From NCBI GenBank assembly GCA_910584655.1, contig CAJUBJ010000007.1:32233-96232 (forward strand): a DNA stretch of 64,000 bases, given 5' to 3'. The stretch is from an uncultured Bacilli bacterium (GTDB lineage: Bacteria; Bacillota_I; Bacilli_A; RF39; UBA660). Positions within the stretch are counted from its first letter, which is position 1; every line of letters starts with the position of its first letter. Below the pieces are notes generated by a model that saw only the letters and a list, made by a program, of their open reading frames with translations, ran no database searches and was not told the origin of the DNA. This document shows, in pieces, positions 52,931 to 61,967 of the stretch. A program made the translations under genes and the position numbers.

Positions 52931-53728
52931 ATGAATAAATTAATACTAATCAATATAATGAAAAATATTATTTCTTTATATTTAAAAAATGAATTAAATG
53001 AAGAAACATTTTCTCAAGTTACTAATAATCTTGAAAAGATTACAGCTACTGAAAATGAAATCGCTTACAATGAAGCTTCATTTATCTCATACTTATTTGA
53101 AAATATTACATATTATAAATTAATGTCATCATTAAATGGACTTATTATTACATTAAATACTTTAGATATAAATTCAAAACAAAAATGTATTAAAGACCTA
53201 ATAGAAGCTTATTTATCTGATTTGCTACCTATTATAACTGGAAGACTGGTAACAGAAATCAATGCACATATTCAAGAAATAATTATTCTATTTTATCAAA
53301 GAGATAACCTACCATATCAAGATACAATAAAAAGATTAAAAAGAAATATAATTAATCCCTCCTATTTAGCAAGTATGGATACTGCTGAACAAATGACATA
53401 TACACAAGAAACAATATCTAATTTCGCTTTGCCCAAAGAAGAAACCTTACGTGAATCAATTTCAAGAACTAATTTCAATAAAAAAAATAGCATTGAACGC
53501 AATACTACAAAATTATTTACAAATTATTTTAATGAAGAACTTTACCAAAAACTTATAGAATCTTTAAAAGAATTAATATACACATATTCTTTAGAAAATA
53601 GCACAGATGCTGACTTGCTAAAGGATGAACTACTACCAATATTATATAATTTACATCAAAAAGCCAAGAAAAAATGGAATGAACAAAAACCTATAGATGA
53701 AAACCAATTAACTTTAATATTCCAATAA
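52931..53728 (+). CDS. Hypothetical helical protein
   Basis: 265 residues, predicted mostly helical, I/L/N/T-rich, no signal peptide or membrane helix. There is an S/T/N-rich linker around 160-195. RBS AGGTGATTTT. It has its own promoter and a strong terminator. No family recognised. Confidence 0.75.
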   Translation: MNKLILINIMKNIISLYLKNELNEETFSQVTNNLEKITATENEIAYNEASFISYLFENITYYKLMSSLNGLIITLNTLDINSKQKCIKDLIEAYLSDLLPIITGRLVTEINAHIQEIIILFYQRDNLPYQDTIKRLKRNIINPSYLASMDTAEQMTYTQETISNFALPKEETLRESISRTNFNKKNSIERNTTKLFTNYFNEELYQKLIESLKELIYTYSLENSTDADLLKDELLPILYNLHQKAKKKWNEQKPIDENQLTLIFQ

Positions 53729-53730
53729 AG

Positions 53731-53763
53731 AAGAGAAAGATAACAATCATCTTTCTCTTTTAT
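53731..53763. terminator. Bidirectional terminator
   Basis: AAGAGAAAGAT/ATCTTTCTCTT perfect 11-base stem, loop of 7, T4 on plus. Confidence 0.85.
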
Positions 53764-54230
53764 AATTTTATAGAATATAGTCTTCCATATCCACTTTCAT
53801 CATTTTTTAAAACATCCTGAACGTATGTAAATCCTAACTTTTCATAAAATATAGGTGCTTTATCTGTCCATAAATATGCTTTATCATAACCTAAATTTTT
53901 TAGTTCATTCTTTGCATATTCGATTAACTTTCTGCCATATCCCATTCCTCTAAACTCATCAAATATCATAACATCAGAAATCCATGGGCTAAATTTCGGA
54001 TACTTTATTAAACATTCTCCCTTAAATACACAAAAGCCGATTAATTTATTATCATCAAACATTACTATTCCAAAAGGAATATTATTATCTTTCGCATAAA
54101 TATTTCTAAACTTATTTGTAGTTTCACCTATATTCATAAATTCACTATATTGTGACCAATGGCTAAAATGCTTATTTATTATCTTATCTAGTTCTGACTC
54201 ACCTATTTCACTAAACCTCTTTATTTCCAT
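53760..54230 (-). CDS. GNAT acetyltransferase
   Basis: 156 residues: IGFCVFKGE, VMIFDEFRGMGYGRKLIEYA (acetyl-CoA loop) and APIFYEKLGFTYV, the GNAT order. ATG at 54230 has GGAAAG upstream and overlaps the deoxyribosyltransferase-like gene by 20 bases. Last gene of the DHH operon (56064 to 53760). Substrate unknown. Confidence 0.9.
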   Translation of the reverse strand: MEIKRFSEIGESELDKIINKHFSHWSQYSEFMNIGETTNKFRNIYAKDNNIPFGIVMFDDNKLIGFCVFKGECLIKYPKFSPWISDVMIFDEFRGMGYGRKLIEYAKNELKNLGYDKAYLWTDKAPIFYEKLGFTYVQDVLKNDESGYGRLYSIKL

Positions 54231-54606
54231 AATTTTCTTTCCAATCCGCAATTATCTCTATTAACGCTTTAATCAAAGATTCATTGTCATTATACTCATA
54301 GAACTTATTTGATACACATTTAATCGAACCACTTATTTTACTATCTTTTTTATAAATATAATAAACAGGAACCTCATCATCATATACCCAACCGAGTTCA
54401 ATTCCTAAACCAGTTCCAGCCTCACTAACTTCTGCTATAAATAAATCCAATGTTCTATAAAACTCTCTAGGATTAGAACTGTTATCATCCAACTCGTGTG
54501 GCAATATTATATTAAAATTTTTCAACTCCTTAGATTCTCTAATAACTTTATATAATTCCTCTTTATAATTAATCTTCTTAGAATGAGCTACATATATTCT
54601 ATCCAT
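54211..54606 (-). CDS. Nucleoside 2-deoxyribosyltransferase-like protein
   Basis: 131 residues. RIYVAHSKKI at the start and DLFIAEVSEAGTGLGIELGW in the middle fit the nucleoside 2-deoxyribosyltransferase/RCL-like fold, where the glutamate and GxGxELG region bind the nucleotide. A role in nucleotide salvage or clean-up is inferred. AGGTGGTTTT precedes the ATG. Third gene of the DHH operon. Confidence 0.7.
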   Translation of the reverse strand: MDRIYVAHSKKINYKEELYKVIRESKELKNFNIILPHELDDNSSNPREFYRTLDLFIAEVSEAGTGLGIELGWVYDDEVPVYYIYKKDSKISGSIKCVSNKFYEYNDNESLIKALIEIIADWKENYGNKEV

Positions 54607-54615
54607 AAAACCACC

Positions 54616-55119
54616 TTATATATCATAATGATATTTAATTTGAACACTTCTTTTATCTTCAAAATTATCTTCGTCTACTTGAATAACTTTACCACCCATA
54701 GCTTCATAAAATTTTTGTGCTTCTAAATTATATTTATTACATGATATAAAAAACTTATCAATTCCCTTACTTCTGAAAGATTCTTTTGCAAGTTGAAAAA
54801 GCATTTCTCCAATACCTTGTCTCTGACATTCTTTTTTTAAATATAAAAGACCAATTTCAGCTTCATAATCTAAATAATTATGATAAGGTTTTCCACAATC
54901 CATATAACCAACAATACAATTATCAACAATAACACAATATAAATCAATTTCTTCATTATCTATAATACTTGTAAAAACTTTTTCTTCTTTTTCATAATTA
55001 AAGTTGTCAATAACATCATCGTTATAAACACCTCTTAAATTACTTTCCCAAATTTCTTTTTTTACTTTAGCCAATTCTTTTACATCTGCTAACTCTGCTA
55101 ATCTTATTTCACAATCCAT
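54616..55119 (-). CDS. GNAT acetyltransferase
   Basis: 167 residues: IRLAELADVKELAKVKKEIW, IGLLYLKKECQRQGIGEMLF (acetyl-CoA loop) and NLEAQKFYEAMGGKVI. ATG at 55119 follows AGGTGAAGAAA; a GTG 9 bases earlier is part of that site. The start is 9 bases after the DHH gene stop. Substrate unknown. Confidence 0.9.
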   Translation of the reverse strand: MDCEIRLAELADVKELAKVKKEIWESNLRGVYNDDVIDNFNYEKEEKVFTSIIDNEEIDLYCVIVDNCIVGYMDCGKPYHNYLDYEAEIGLLYLKKECQRQGIGEMLFQLAKESFRSKGIDKFFISCNKYNLEAQKFYEAMGGKVIQVDEDNFEDKRSVQIKYHYDI

Positions 55120-55128
55120 TTTCTTCAC

Positions 55129-56064
55129 CTACTTAAATATTTCCAAAACTTCTTGAAATTTATCATTACTTTGAGGATTACTACTAGCTGCTTTATGTCC
55201 TTTTCCACCAAAGTAAACTGCTACTTTTGAAGCATCAACATCATGAACTAAACGATATGACACAGTTTCCATATCACTCATAATCATTCCTACTAAATCA
55301 ACGTCATACTTATTATCTAACATAACTACTTCATTAATATCATTTCTATACTTATAAGGACATCTAACATATCCAATTCTAAACTCTTCTCCATTCACAT
55401 CTAAAATATATAACTTCATTCCACTTATAATAGTATCTATATCTTCCTTAAACTTTTTATCAAAATCATCAATAACTTTTATCTCTACATCATTAAAAAC
55501 AATGCCATTACCTTCATTAACCATTCTAGAGATTATCTTAATATATTCTTGATATCCTAAAACTTCAAATAAAATATGTAACTTACGAGCTTTATAATTA
55601 TTATAGATATTCTTCCATTCCCAAGTATCATATTGTCTTGTTAACTCCACTAACTCATCTAAAGTTTCATTACCTTTTAAATATCCATTATTAATCAAAT
55701 ATTCATAAAATAAACTAGTTCCTGAAGTTTTACCTTTTTCATTTTCCACAACAATATTTACAAAGTCATATTTATCATTGCCTTCTTCAATCTCCGATTT
55801 ATGATGATCAAGAACTAAAATTTTATTCCTTAATTTTTCATCTTCATTAATTTGACTTAAAAGTGGCTCTTTTATGCATACATCTGTTACAAATATAAAA
55901 TCATAATTATATATTGAACCATCTTCTATTTTTTCTAAAACTTTTTGATTTACTTCAAAAGTTTTAACAGTTACATAGTCAAAATCCTTAAAAGCTTTAC
56001 TCCCTAATATAACATTTCCCATTCCATCAATATCTTGCTCATGAGTAAATAACAATACTTTCAT
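55129..56064 (-). CDS. DHH-family phosphoesterase
   Basis: 311 residues. Motif I HEQDIDGMGN (8-17), DHH motif LDHHKSE (about 85-91) and a DHHA1 end YFGGKGHKAASS. Relatives include NrnA/RecJ-type exonucleases and cyclic dinucleotide phosphodiesterases; the substrate cannot be chosen from sequence. AGGTAGGTAAAGA precedes the ATG. First gene of an operon with two GNAT genes and a deoxyribosyltransferase-like gene. Confidence 0.88.
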   Translation of the reverse strand: MKVLLFTHEQDIDGMGNVILGSKAFKDFDYVTVKTFEVNQKVLEKIEDGSIYNYDFIFVTDVCIKEPLLSQINEDEKLRNKILVLDHHKSEIEEGNDKYDFVNIVVENEKGKTSGTSLFYEYLINNGYLKGNETLDELVELTRQYDTWEWKNIYNNYKARKLHILFEVLGYQEYIKIISRMVNEGNGIVFNDVEIKVIDDFDKKFKEDIDTIISGMKLYILDVNGEEFRIGYVRCPYKYRNDINEVVMLDNKYDVDLVGMIMSDMETVSYRLVHDVDASKVAVYFGGKGHKAASSNPQSNDKFQEVLEIFK

Positions 56065-56092
56065 TCTTTACCTACCTAATTAATCTTTAAGA

Positions 56093-56155
56093 TTATCCTT
56101 CCATTATTTTTTTAATACTTCCTAAGAAAATTATAATAATTTTAACAACTACCAT
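56093..56155 (-). CDS. Possible 20-residue hydrophobic peptide
   Basis: ATG at 56155 with GGGGAATTT before it opens a 20-codon frame: MVVVKIIIIFLGSIKKIMEG. It is hydrophobic with a basic end, like many small membrane peptides. It lies alone in a 150-base gap between the GNAT and DHH genes. The support is only the ribosome site and composition, so it may be chance. Confidence 0.3.
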   Translation of the reverse strand: MVVVKIIIIFLGSIKKIMEG

Positions 56156-56216
56156 AAATTCCCCATTATTTTTCTAGCCCATATCATATCATAAATAATA
56201 AAAATTAAAAAGATAA

Positions 56217-56654
56217 TTATTGTTCCTTCTCATACTTCATAAAATATCTTGTCTCAGTTTCCTTAAACTTAATAAATCCTAACTTTTCATATAAATTAAT
56301 AGCTTTAACATTCTTTTTATATACCCACAAATAAACAACGCTGTGTTCATTTAATATATTTTTTATAATAGAAGTCCCTATTCCACTACATCTATATTTT
56401 TCTTCCAAATAAATCTCATCTAATAAAACACCATTTTCATAACTAGTAACTAATAAACTTCCAACAACATTACCAGATACTATAATTACCTTATACTTAT
56501 CTAAATCTTCTAACACACTATTATTTACATACTCTTGTATTTTATTAATCTCATCATTTGATAAGTTTTCTGCATAATCATATATTGTTAATAACTTATA
56601 ATTTATCAACAAATTAATATCATTTTCATTAGCTTTTCTTAAATCAAACATCAT
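56217..56654 (-). CDS. GNAT acetyltransferase
   Basis: 145 residues: LRKANENDINLLINYKLL, IYLEEKYRCSGIGTSIIKNI (acetyl-CoA loop) and NVKAINLYEKLGFIKF. Two adjacent ATGs (56654, 56651) are possible; the ribosome site is weak (AAAGATGATGAT). It is separated by 152 bases from the DHH operon. Substrate unknown. Confidence 0.88.
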   Translation of the reverse strand: MMFDLRKANENDINLLINYKLLTIYDYAENLSNDEINKIQEYVNNSVLEDLDKYKVIIVSGNVVGSLLVTSYENGVLLDEIYLEEKYRCSGIGTSIIKNILNEHSVVYLWVYKKNVKAINLYEKLGFIKFKETETRYFMKYEKEQ

Positions 56655-56694
56655 ATCATCATCTTTCTCTAATTATTATACCAAAATAATTTAT

Positions 56695-57027
56695 CTAGTT
56701 ATTATCAATCTTTCTTCTAAGTCTCTCTAATTCCATTCTTAAATCATTAATATTTGTACCTTGATCGTTAAAATTGTCATTAAACTCTTTATTCTGTTTC
56801 CACTGATTATTTGTTTGTGCCTGAGCAGAAATAGTTTCCAAAGTTTGTCCAAGCTGTTCAAAAAAATTTCCTAACGAATTCTGTTGACTGGTATTAAGTA
56901 AGGGCGCAATAACTCCACCAATAATAGTGGCTACAAAAGTAAACTCATATGGATTAAGAGTACTAAACCAATCAGAAAGACCTTTAAAGTCTTGATTTAT
57001 AAATTTATTAAAAGCTTCGTTATTCAT
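56695..57027 (-). CDS. Small protein with DUF6774-like segment
   Basis: 110 residues. NPYEFTFVATIIGGVIAPLL, then NSLGNFFEQLGQTLETISAQ resembles a widespread clostridial small-protein pattern (NPFEFT, LGNFL, LGDTL.TIAAQ) of unknown role. The C-terminal 35 residues are polar and end in a short coiled-coil-like helix (DLRMELERLRRKI). GAGGTTTATTT precedes the ATG. The likeness is from memory and tentative. Confidence 0.7.
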   Translation of the reverse strand: MNNEAFNKFINQDFKGLSDWFSTLNPYEFTFVATIIGGVIAPLLNTSQQNSLGNFFEQLGQTLETISAQAQTNNQWKQNKEFNDNFNDQGTNINDLRMELERLRRKIDNN

Positions 57028-57091
57028 AAATAAACCTCATATTAATTATATGAAAAGATATTCTTATAAAGATATTGATAATCAACAAAAT

Positions 57092-57114
57092 AAAAAATAC
57101 AAATTAATTTGTAT
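57092..57114 (-). terminator. Intrinsic terminator of the 59951-57104 operon
   Basis: ATACAAAT/ATTTGTAT stem followed on minus by T6. Confidence 0.83.
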
Positions 57115-57817
57115 CTTTATTACATAATATTTCAATATATTTATATAACTCGGAAGATGAACTAAAATCAATATCAAAGCATTCGCTAATAATTCCTTCT
57201 CTATTAAATTTCTTATATATTTCATCTTCTTTTTTATTCTTCGAAACAAAGACAGTTTTGCCACCATTATTATATACATACTTAAAAGCATCTTTATCAG
57301 TTAAGCCATCACCAAAATATATTATTTCTTTTGTACTAACTTTATTTATTTCTTCTATTTTTTTAATAGCTTCTACTTTATATTCTTCATTCATCAAGGT
57401 ATTAACTTTATCATACAAACCATCTTTAATAGTAAAAGTTGTTCCAAAAATACCATCTAAAAATTCGTTTATAGGAGTATCCTTTATATATTCTTCAAAC
57501 CCTGAAGTAACAACATAATGCTTTAAGCCAGTATTATCATAATTTAATTCATTAAAATATTCTAACACTCCTTTATTTAACTCCACATCGTTGGCACCTA
57601 AACAAACAGCTTCTCTATTAAAAGGAATATTACTTTCAACTAAATATCTTCTATACGCTTCAAAATAAGCTTCATACAAAGATAATCCTTCTTCCTCCAT
57701 TATCTTCTTTCCACGCAAAGCACCTTCTACTTCATTAATTCCACATTTTTTAAAAATCTCATATTTAGGTAAAGCATATGGCGTAAGCGTTCCATCAAAA
57801 TCATAAATTACAATCAT
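57104..57817 (-). CDS. HAD-superfamily phosphatase
   Basis: 237 residues. Motif I DFDGTLTPY (6-14), motif II VTSGF and motif III FGDGLTDKDAF, a full HAD set, with a helical C1-type cap between motifs I and II. PSP/UmpH-like substrates are possible. ATG at 57817 is one base after the PPC-domain gene stop, with AGAGAAG inside that gene. End of the operon. Confidence 0.88.
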   Translation of the reverse strand: MIVIYDFDGTLTPYALPKYEIFKKCGINEVEGALRGKKIMEEEGLSLYEAYFEAYRRYLVESNIPFNREAVCLGANDVELNKGVLEYFNELNYDNTGLKHYVVTSGFEEYIKDTPINEFLDGIFGTTFTIKDGLYDKVNTLMNEEYKVEAIKKIEEINKVSTKEIIYFGDGLTDKDAFKYVYNNGGKTVFVSKNKKEDEIYKKFNREGIISECFDIDFSSSSELYKYIEILCNKDTN

Positions 57818-57818
57818 T

Positions 57819-58211
57819 TTACTTCTCTTTTCTAACAACCAATTCATCATATCCAGTTGATTCATCAAATTCTCTACTAAATTTCACATTATCAATTTCC
57901 AACATTACAACCTCAGCAGTAGTATTAATAATACATCCGTTTTTCAAATGTCCACCAATAGTATTTCCCTCGCTATCAGAAACAGAAATATGTAAATGTA
58001 CTCCATCCTTAGATAAAGTTCCCATAACACTTACAATTTCAAAAGGCTCTTCTCTTTCTATTACAGTCTCTCCATCTGCAAGTCTTATTGCCAATTTAGA
58101 TAAGCATCCTACACTACTTAAAATAACTCCTGATATTTTATTGTTAATAGCATATTCTTCTATTTCCTTCTTTAAATCCATTCCTTTTGTTAATCTAAAA
58201 CTATGATACAT
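57819..58211 (-). CDS. PPC-domain (DUF296) protein
   Basis: 130 residues. FRLTKGMDLKKEIEEYAIN, then ISGVILSSVGCLSKLAIRLA, and the metal-type HLHISVSDSEGNTIGGHLKNG, the hallmark of PPC/DUF296 proteins (DNA-binding in plants, unknown in bacteria). GGAGGATTTTTATT precedes the ATG. It sits one base from the HAD gene. Confidence 0.9.
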   Translation of the reverse strand: MYHSFRLTKGMDLKKEIEEYAINNKISGVILSSVGCLSKLAIRLADGETVIEREEPFEIVSVMGTLSKDGVHLHISVSDSEGNTIGGHLKNGCIINTTAEVVMLEIDNVKFSREFDESTGYDELVVRKEK

Positions 58212-58234
58212 AATAAAAATCCTCCACAGGTATT

Positions 58235-59395
58235 CTAAACTACCTTTCTCTTAACATCACCATAATTATAACATAATCCAAGTTCATACATTTCCTTTAA
58301 TAAAGAATTATTACAAAAATCACTTTGAATTAACTCCATCTCCAAAGGTAAAATGTTTGCAACAGCAAAATCATTTACAGAAATTCCAGGAAAATGATAA
58401 CCGACTCTTCTAAATGTTCTAATAAATTTATCTGTAATATTCTCCTGTATACTATCTATATTATTGCTAATAAATAGCAAATGACTTTTTATTTCTTTAT
58501 AAATATCTTCATCCTTATCACTTAAATTTTTTAACTCTTCCTGACTATAAATAACATTTGCATTATATCTATTTAATAATAAAGGATAAGCTACTATACT
58601 TTTTATTCCATTCTTCTCTAATATTCCCAAACATATAGTTAATGCAATTAAAGCCCAAGGACTTACTTCTATTAAATTATCATTTTCTTCTTGTTCCAAT
58701 CCATCTAAATTGGCATTTACAGCATACATTTTTCTTCTTATCTTCTTGCTAAAAGATAAAAAATCTTTATCTTCAGGCATTTCTTCTGATTGATCCTTTT
58801 GAATTGCATAAAAATAAGCTCTTTCTCCTTCAATTCCAAAACGTAAAACAGGTAAAGGATAACTAAGTTTTCTTCCCTCCTTATTATATTTTATTATACT
58901 AATATATAAACTATAAGGAGTTTCCATAAAAATAGATTCTTTTCTTAATTCTACTTCAATATTAGCATCAAACACTTCACTATATCCAATATCTCTACAA
59001 ACTTTAAAATGCTTTAAAGTATTATCTTGTAAAAATGCACATCTCCTTTCAAAGAAATTAATTGGATTGTTAAAATCATCTATTGCCATATTAGATAATA
59101 ATGTAGATATAGTATATTTATCTATATCTACAACTCTATCATAATCAAGTTCATCATAAAAAGATTTAGCGATCTCTAAATATTCAGAAATTGCTTCTAA
59201 TAACCTATTTCTATTATCTATCTTAAGACATGGAACTATTACATTGTCATAATCTTTAATAACATCATTAAAGTTATATCCATTATTTCCTACCTCACAA
59301 CAACTATAATAAATCCAATGAATTAAACCACAATTAACTCTTCCACTACTTGCTTCTAAATTTATTTCATCTAATAAATCACTTAAACTTCTCAT
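58235..59395 (-). CDS. Hypothetical soluble protein
   Basis: 386 residues, mixed alpha/beta, no signal peptide. It has LPVLRFGIEGERAYFYAIQK, an N-terminal cysteine-containing HWIYYSCCEVG and a conserved-looking ALIALTICLGILEKNGIKS. GGGGGAGTAAG precedes the ATG. Second gene in the operon 59951-57104 between two small enzymes. No family recognised. Confidence 0.78.
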   Translation of the reverse strand: MRSLSDLLDEINLEASSGRVNCGLIHWIYYSCCEVGNNGYNFNDVIKDYDNVIVPCLKIDNRNRLLEAISEYLEIAKSFYDELDYDRVVDIDKYTISTLLSNMAIDDFNNPINFFERRCAFLQDNTLKHFKVCRDIGYSEVFDANIEVELRKESIFMETPYSLYISIIKYNKEGRKLSYPLPVLRFGIEGERAYFYAIQKDQSEEMPEDKDFLSFSKKIRRKMYAVNANLDGLEQEENDNLIEVSPWALIALTICLGILEKNGIKSIVAYPLLLNRYNANVIYSQEELKNLSDKDEDIYKEIKSHLLFISNNIDSIQENITDKFIRTFRRVGYHFPGISVNDFAVANILPLEMELIQSDFCNNSLLKEMYELGLCYNYGDVKRKVV

Positions 59396-59435
59396 CTTAC
59401 TCCCCCTTAATTAAGTAAAAAAGTTTTCAACCATA

Positions 59436-59951
59436 CTATTTAACCATCTTTAAAAATTCTAAACTCTTTACTTTTCTATATTCTTTTGGTTGTTCATCTT
59501 GTGTAAATAAAACACCTATACCACCTGCATCATTCCACTCAACAACTTGTTTTTCTCTATCATCAACTAACACAATATTTCCATCATAAAATTCAGGTGA
59601 AACAACCTCAAATTTACTAACTTTTGGTGGAACAGAAACAATAGGTATAAAAATTCCATTTTGTCTGAAAAATAATATCTTTTCTCTTTCTTCTTCTAAA
59701 GTATGATTTTGTGTTAATAATTGAATCCTTTTTAACTTTGACTGAATATCTCTTAAAATATCTAAACTACCATTTATCTGATTTGAGGCAAAAATATGAT
59801 CATGCCAGTTAATTATTTTAAATGCCTCCTTAAATCCAATCTGCGCAGCTAAAGGAGCTATTCTAGATTCAGTATCAATACAGACCCCATCAATATCAAT
59901 CATATAATAAGTTTCATCATTAACTAATTTTAAAATACTATCATAATTCAT
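59436..59951 (-). CDS. HAD-like hydrolase
   Basis: 171 residues. Motif I YMIDIDGVCID (14-24), motif II LLTQNH (about 81-86) and motif III IVLVDDREKQVVEWNDAGG. There is no large cap. The middle-motif lysine is probably in VPPKVSK. ATG at 59951 is preceded by GGGGGATTTTGTGT. First gene of the operon. Substrate unknown. Confidence 0.82.
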   Translation of the reverse strand: MNYDSILKLVNDETYYMIDIDGVCIDTESRIAPLAAQIGFKEAFKIINWHDHIFASNQINGSLDILRDIQSKLKRIQLLTQNHTLEEEREKILFFRQNGIFIPIVSVPPKVSKFEVVSPEFYDGNIVLVDDREKQVVEWNDAGGIGVLFTQDEQPKEYRKVKSLEFLKMVK

Positions 59952-60022
59952 ACACAAAATCCCCCAAAATTTCATAAATACCTAGTATAATCTAAAATAT
60001 AAATCATTTCAATATAACAATT

Positions 60023-60047
60023 AAAAAAGCCTATTTAAAACAGACTT
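60023..60047 (-). terminator. Intrinsic terminator of the 60065 gene
   Basis: AAGTCT/AGGCTT stem with one wobble and T6 on minus. Confidence 0.65.
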
Positions 60048-60064
60048 CTTTTTTTACACATCAT

Positions 60065-60652
60065 TTATTTTTTACTTTTATTTAATTTAACCTCTGTACC
60101 TTTTTCATTCTTACCTACTTCATTTATTAAATCTTCTAAAGTTATCCCATTAAACTCTGCCATATTTATTAATACTTCTAACTTTTTAACCAAAGCTTTC
60201 TTTCTATCATCAAAGTTAAGCGCAAATTCTACATTTTTAGTACTATTCTTATCTTGCAACACCAATAAATTCCAATCGCTATCATCTACAATTTGTTTAG
60301 AATCTAAATTAGGAATTCTTATGCTAGGATTTTTAGCTATATACTTTAGTATTCTTCTTACTTGTCTAATTCTTCTTAAAACATCAAAAGAAGTTTTACA
60401 AAATCTTTCTATTAATTCTCCTAAAAATTTCAACTCATCCATCTTAGGTGAGCTACTATCATACCTAATTAGTGCCATCTTCACATCATGAAATGGCATA
60501 CTAAAAGCATCTATTAAATAAGAATAATCATCCCCACTAAAATAATTAGTAAAGTAATCCATAGCTACAACCATATCATTTGTTTCTGGACGATTATCAA
60601 CTAGCCAAATTTCTAGTTCAATCATCCTTTCTACAAACAAACTTTTTCCCAC
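60065..60652 (-). CDS. Hypothetical helical protein
   Basis: 195 residues, predicted helical and ending in a charged tail (NEKGTEVKLNKSKK). It contains DVLRRIRQVRRILKYIAKNP, a basic patch. No known domain. GTG at 60652, with AGTGAT about 6 bases upstream, fits the local GGTGAT style. Follows the DUF4190 gene by 22 bases. Confidence 0.7.
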   Translation of the reverse strand: MGKSLFVERMIELEIWLVDNRPETNDMVVAMDYFTNYFSGDDYSYLIDAFSMPFHDVKMALIRYDSSSPKMDELKFLGELIERFCKTSFDVLRRIRQVRRILKYIAKNPSIRIPNLDSKQIVDDSDWNLLVLQDKNSTKNVEFALNFDDRKKALVKKLEVLINMAEFNGITLEDLINEVGKNEKGTEVKLNKSKK

Positions 60653-60674
60653 AATAAATCACTTTTTTCAATAA

Positions 60675-61088
60675 CTATCTTTCACATTTATAACTATACT
60701 TTTTCCCATTATAAGTTGTTTCACATACATAATTAGTGCAAATTATTTTACCATCAATTATTTCTCCATCCTCTAAAATAGGTTCATAATTCCCATTACT
60801 ACCAATTTGTGAACAAGCTGTTTTCCATGCTAAATTTATATTAACAGATGGATAAGTAAATAATAAAATATAAACTAAATAGATAAGCTTTAAACTACCA
60901 ACAACGATTCCAAATATCGCAAAACTTTTTCCTTTTTCATTATTCCTTTTTATTTGACATAAACCAACAATTCCTAAAACGATTCCCAAAAAAAGAGAAA
61001 TCCAAGAACACCAAAAAGCTACAACCGAAACTTTATTATATTTTTCTTGGTTTTGTATATAACTGTCAGAATCAATACTATCTTTCAT
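60675..61088 (-). CDS. DUF4190-like membrane protein
   Basis: 137 residues. Two hydrophobic helices contain the DUF4190 pattern FLGIVLGIVGLCQIKRNN, then GKSFAIFGIVVGSLKLIYL. A small external domain with four cysteines follows (SWISL before; ACSQIG, IICTNYVCETTY, YKCER). AGGAGAAATGT precedes the ATG. First of two genes. Confidence 0.8.
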   Translation of the reverse strand: MKDSIDSDSYIQNQEKYNKVSVVAFWCSWISLFLGIVLGIVGLCQIKRNNEKGKSFAIFGIVVGSLKLIYLVYILLFTYPSVNINLAWKTACSQIGSNGNYEPILEDGEIIDGKIICTNYVCETTYNGKKYSYKCER

Positions 61089-61176
61089 ACATTTCTCCTA
61101 ATCCTAAATCTAATACATTATAACTTAAAACAAATTAACATTGATAATTGAATTTATAATTCTGTATTCTAGTTCT

Positions 61177-61872
61177 TTATTTACTTATTCCTTTTTTTGC
61201 TTCTGGAAAATTTAATGTTTCTACATAATCACACATATTTTTTATTAATTCTAGTTGCTGATAATTTAAACCGGATATACCTAACATTCTTTTTGCATCC
61301 AGACTTTGTATAAAAATAGTTTTTTGAGTATCAGGTCCCTTTTCTTGATCTAAAGTTGGATTTCCTCCCATTAACTGATTATATATAGATGGAAGAACCT
61401 CTTTCGAAAATTGTCCAACAAAATTCATTCTAAATTCTTGAATAACGCTTTGTTCACCCGTATGTATATCTGTTACAATTAATTGATAATGACAAATACC
61501 ATCATCTTTTACTTTTATAGATACAAAAGATGCTTTAGTTTTATCAGCGATAGCTTTTTTATACGTTTCAACTATATCTTTAGTTTCAATATGTTCTTCT
61601 GTTTTTTTATCCTCTTCATTTAGTAAAGCAAAAATTTTATCAATTTTATGTGCTGGTGGATAAAACCTATACTCACCATCTACAAACTTGCATATCCAAT
61701 CTACATACTCAGGATTAGAATGAAAAGCTGCAACAGCATCTGGATTTTTAAAACCAACATACCCTTGCTTAGCAACTAATTCCATATTTCTTCTTCTACC
61801 AGCTTCTTTAAAAGCTCCACCTACAGCTGCAAATCCTGCTCGTATTTCTTGACCAACTTGATTTTCTGCCAT
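61177..61872 (-). CDS. Hypothetical protein
   Basis: 231 residues, soluble. AENQVGQEIRAGFAAVGGAF is a helical start, RFYPPAHKIDKIFALLNEED a central helix and FVSIKVKDDGICHYQLIVTD a beta stretch. No known domain. GGTGATAATA precedes the ATG at 61872. Monocistronic, next to cysK on the same strand. Confidence 0.75.
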   Translation of the reverse strand: MAENQVGQEIRAGFAAVGGAFKEAGRRRNMELVAKQGYVGFKNPDAVAAFHSNPEYVDWICKFVDGEYRFYPPAHKIDKIFALLNEEDKKTEEHIETKDIVETYKKAIADKTKASFVSIKVKDDGICHYQLIVTDIHTGEQSVIQEFRMNFVGQFSKEVLPSIYNQLMGGNPTLDQEKGPDTQKTIFIQSLDAKRMLGISGLNYQQLELIKNMCDYVETLNFPEAKKGISK

Positions 61873-61967
61873 TATTATCACCTATACCTCTTATACCTTA
61901 ATTGTATATATTCAATATATTAGATGTCAATTTTCTTACTATCATATTTACATTATGAGTACCAAAT

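Noticed and set aside
57082..57291. Minus-strand frame overlapping the HAD phosphatase 3' end
   Set aside because: Different frame of a gene with clear HAD motifs, no ribosome site, and it crosses the terminator.
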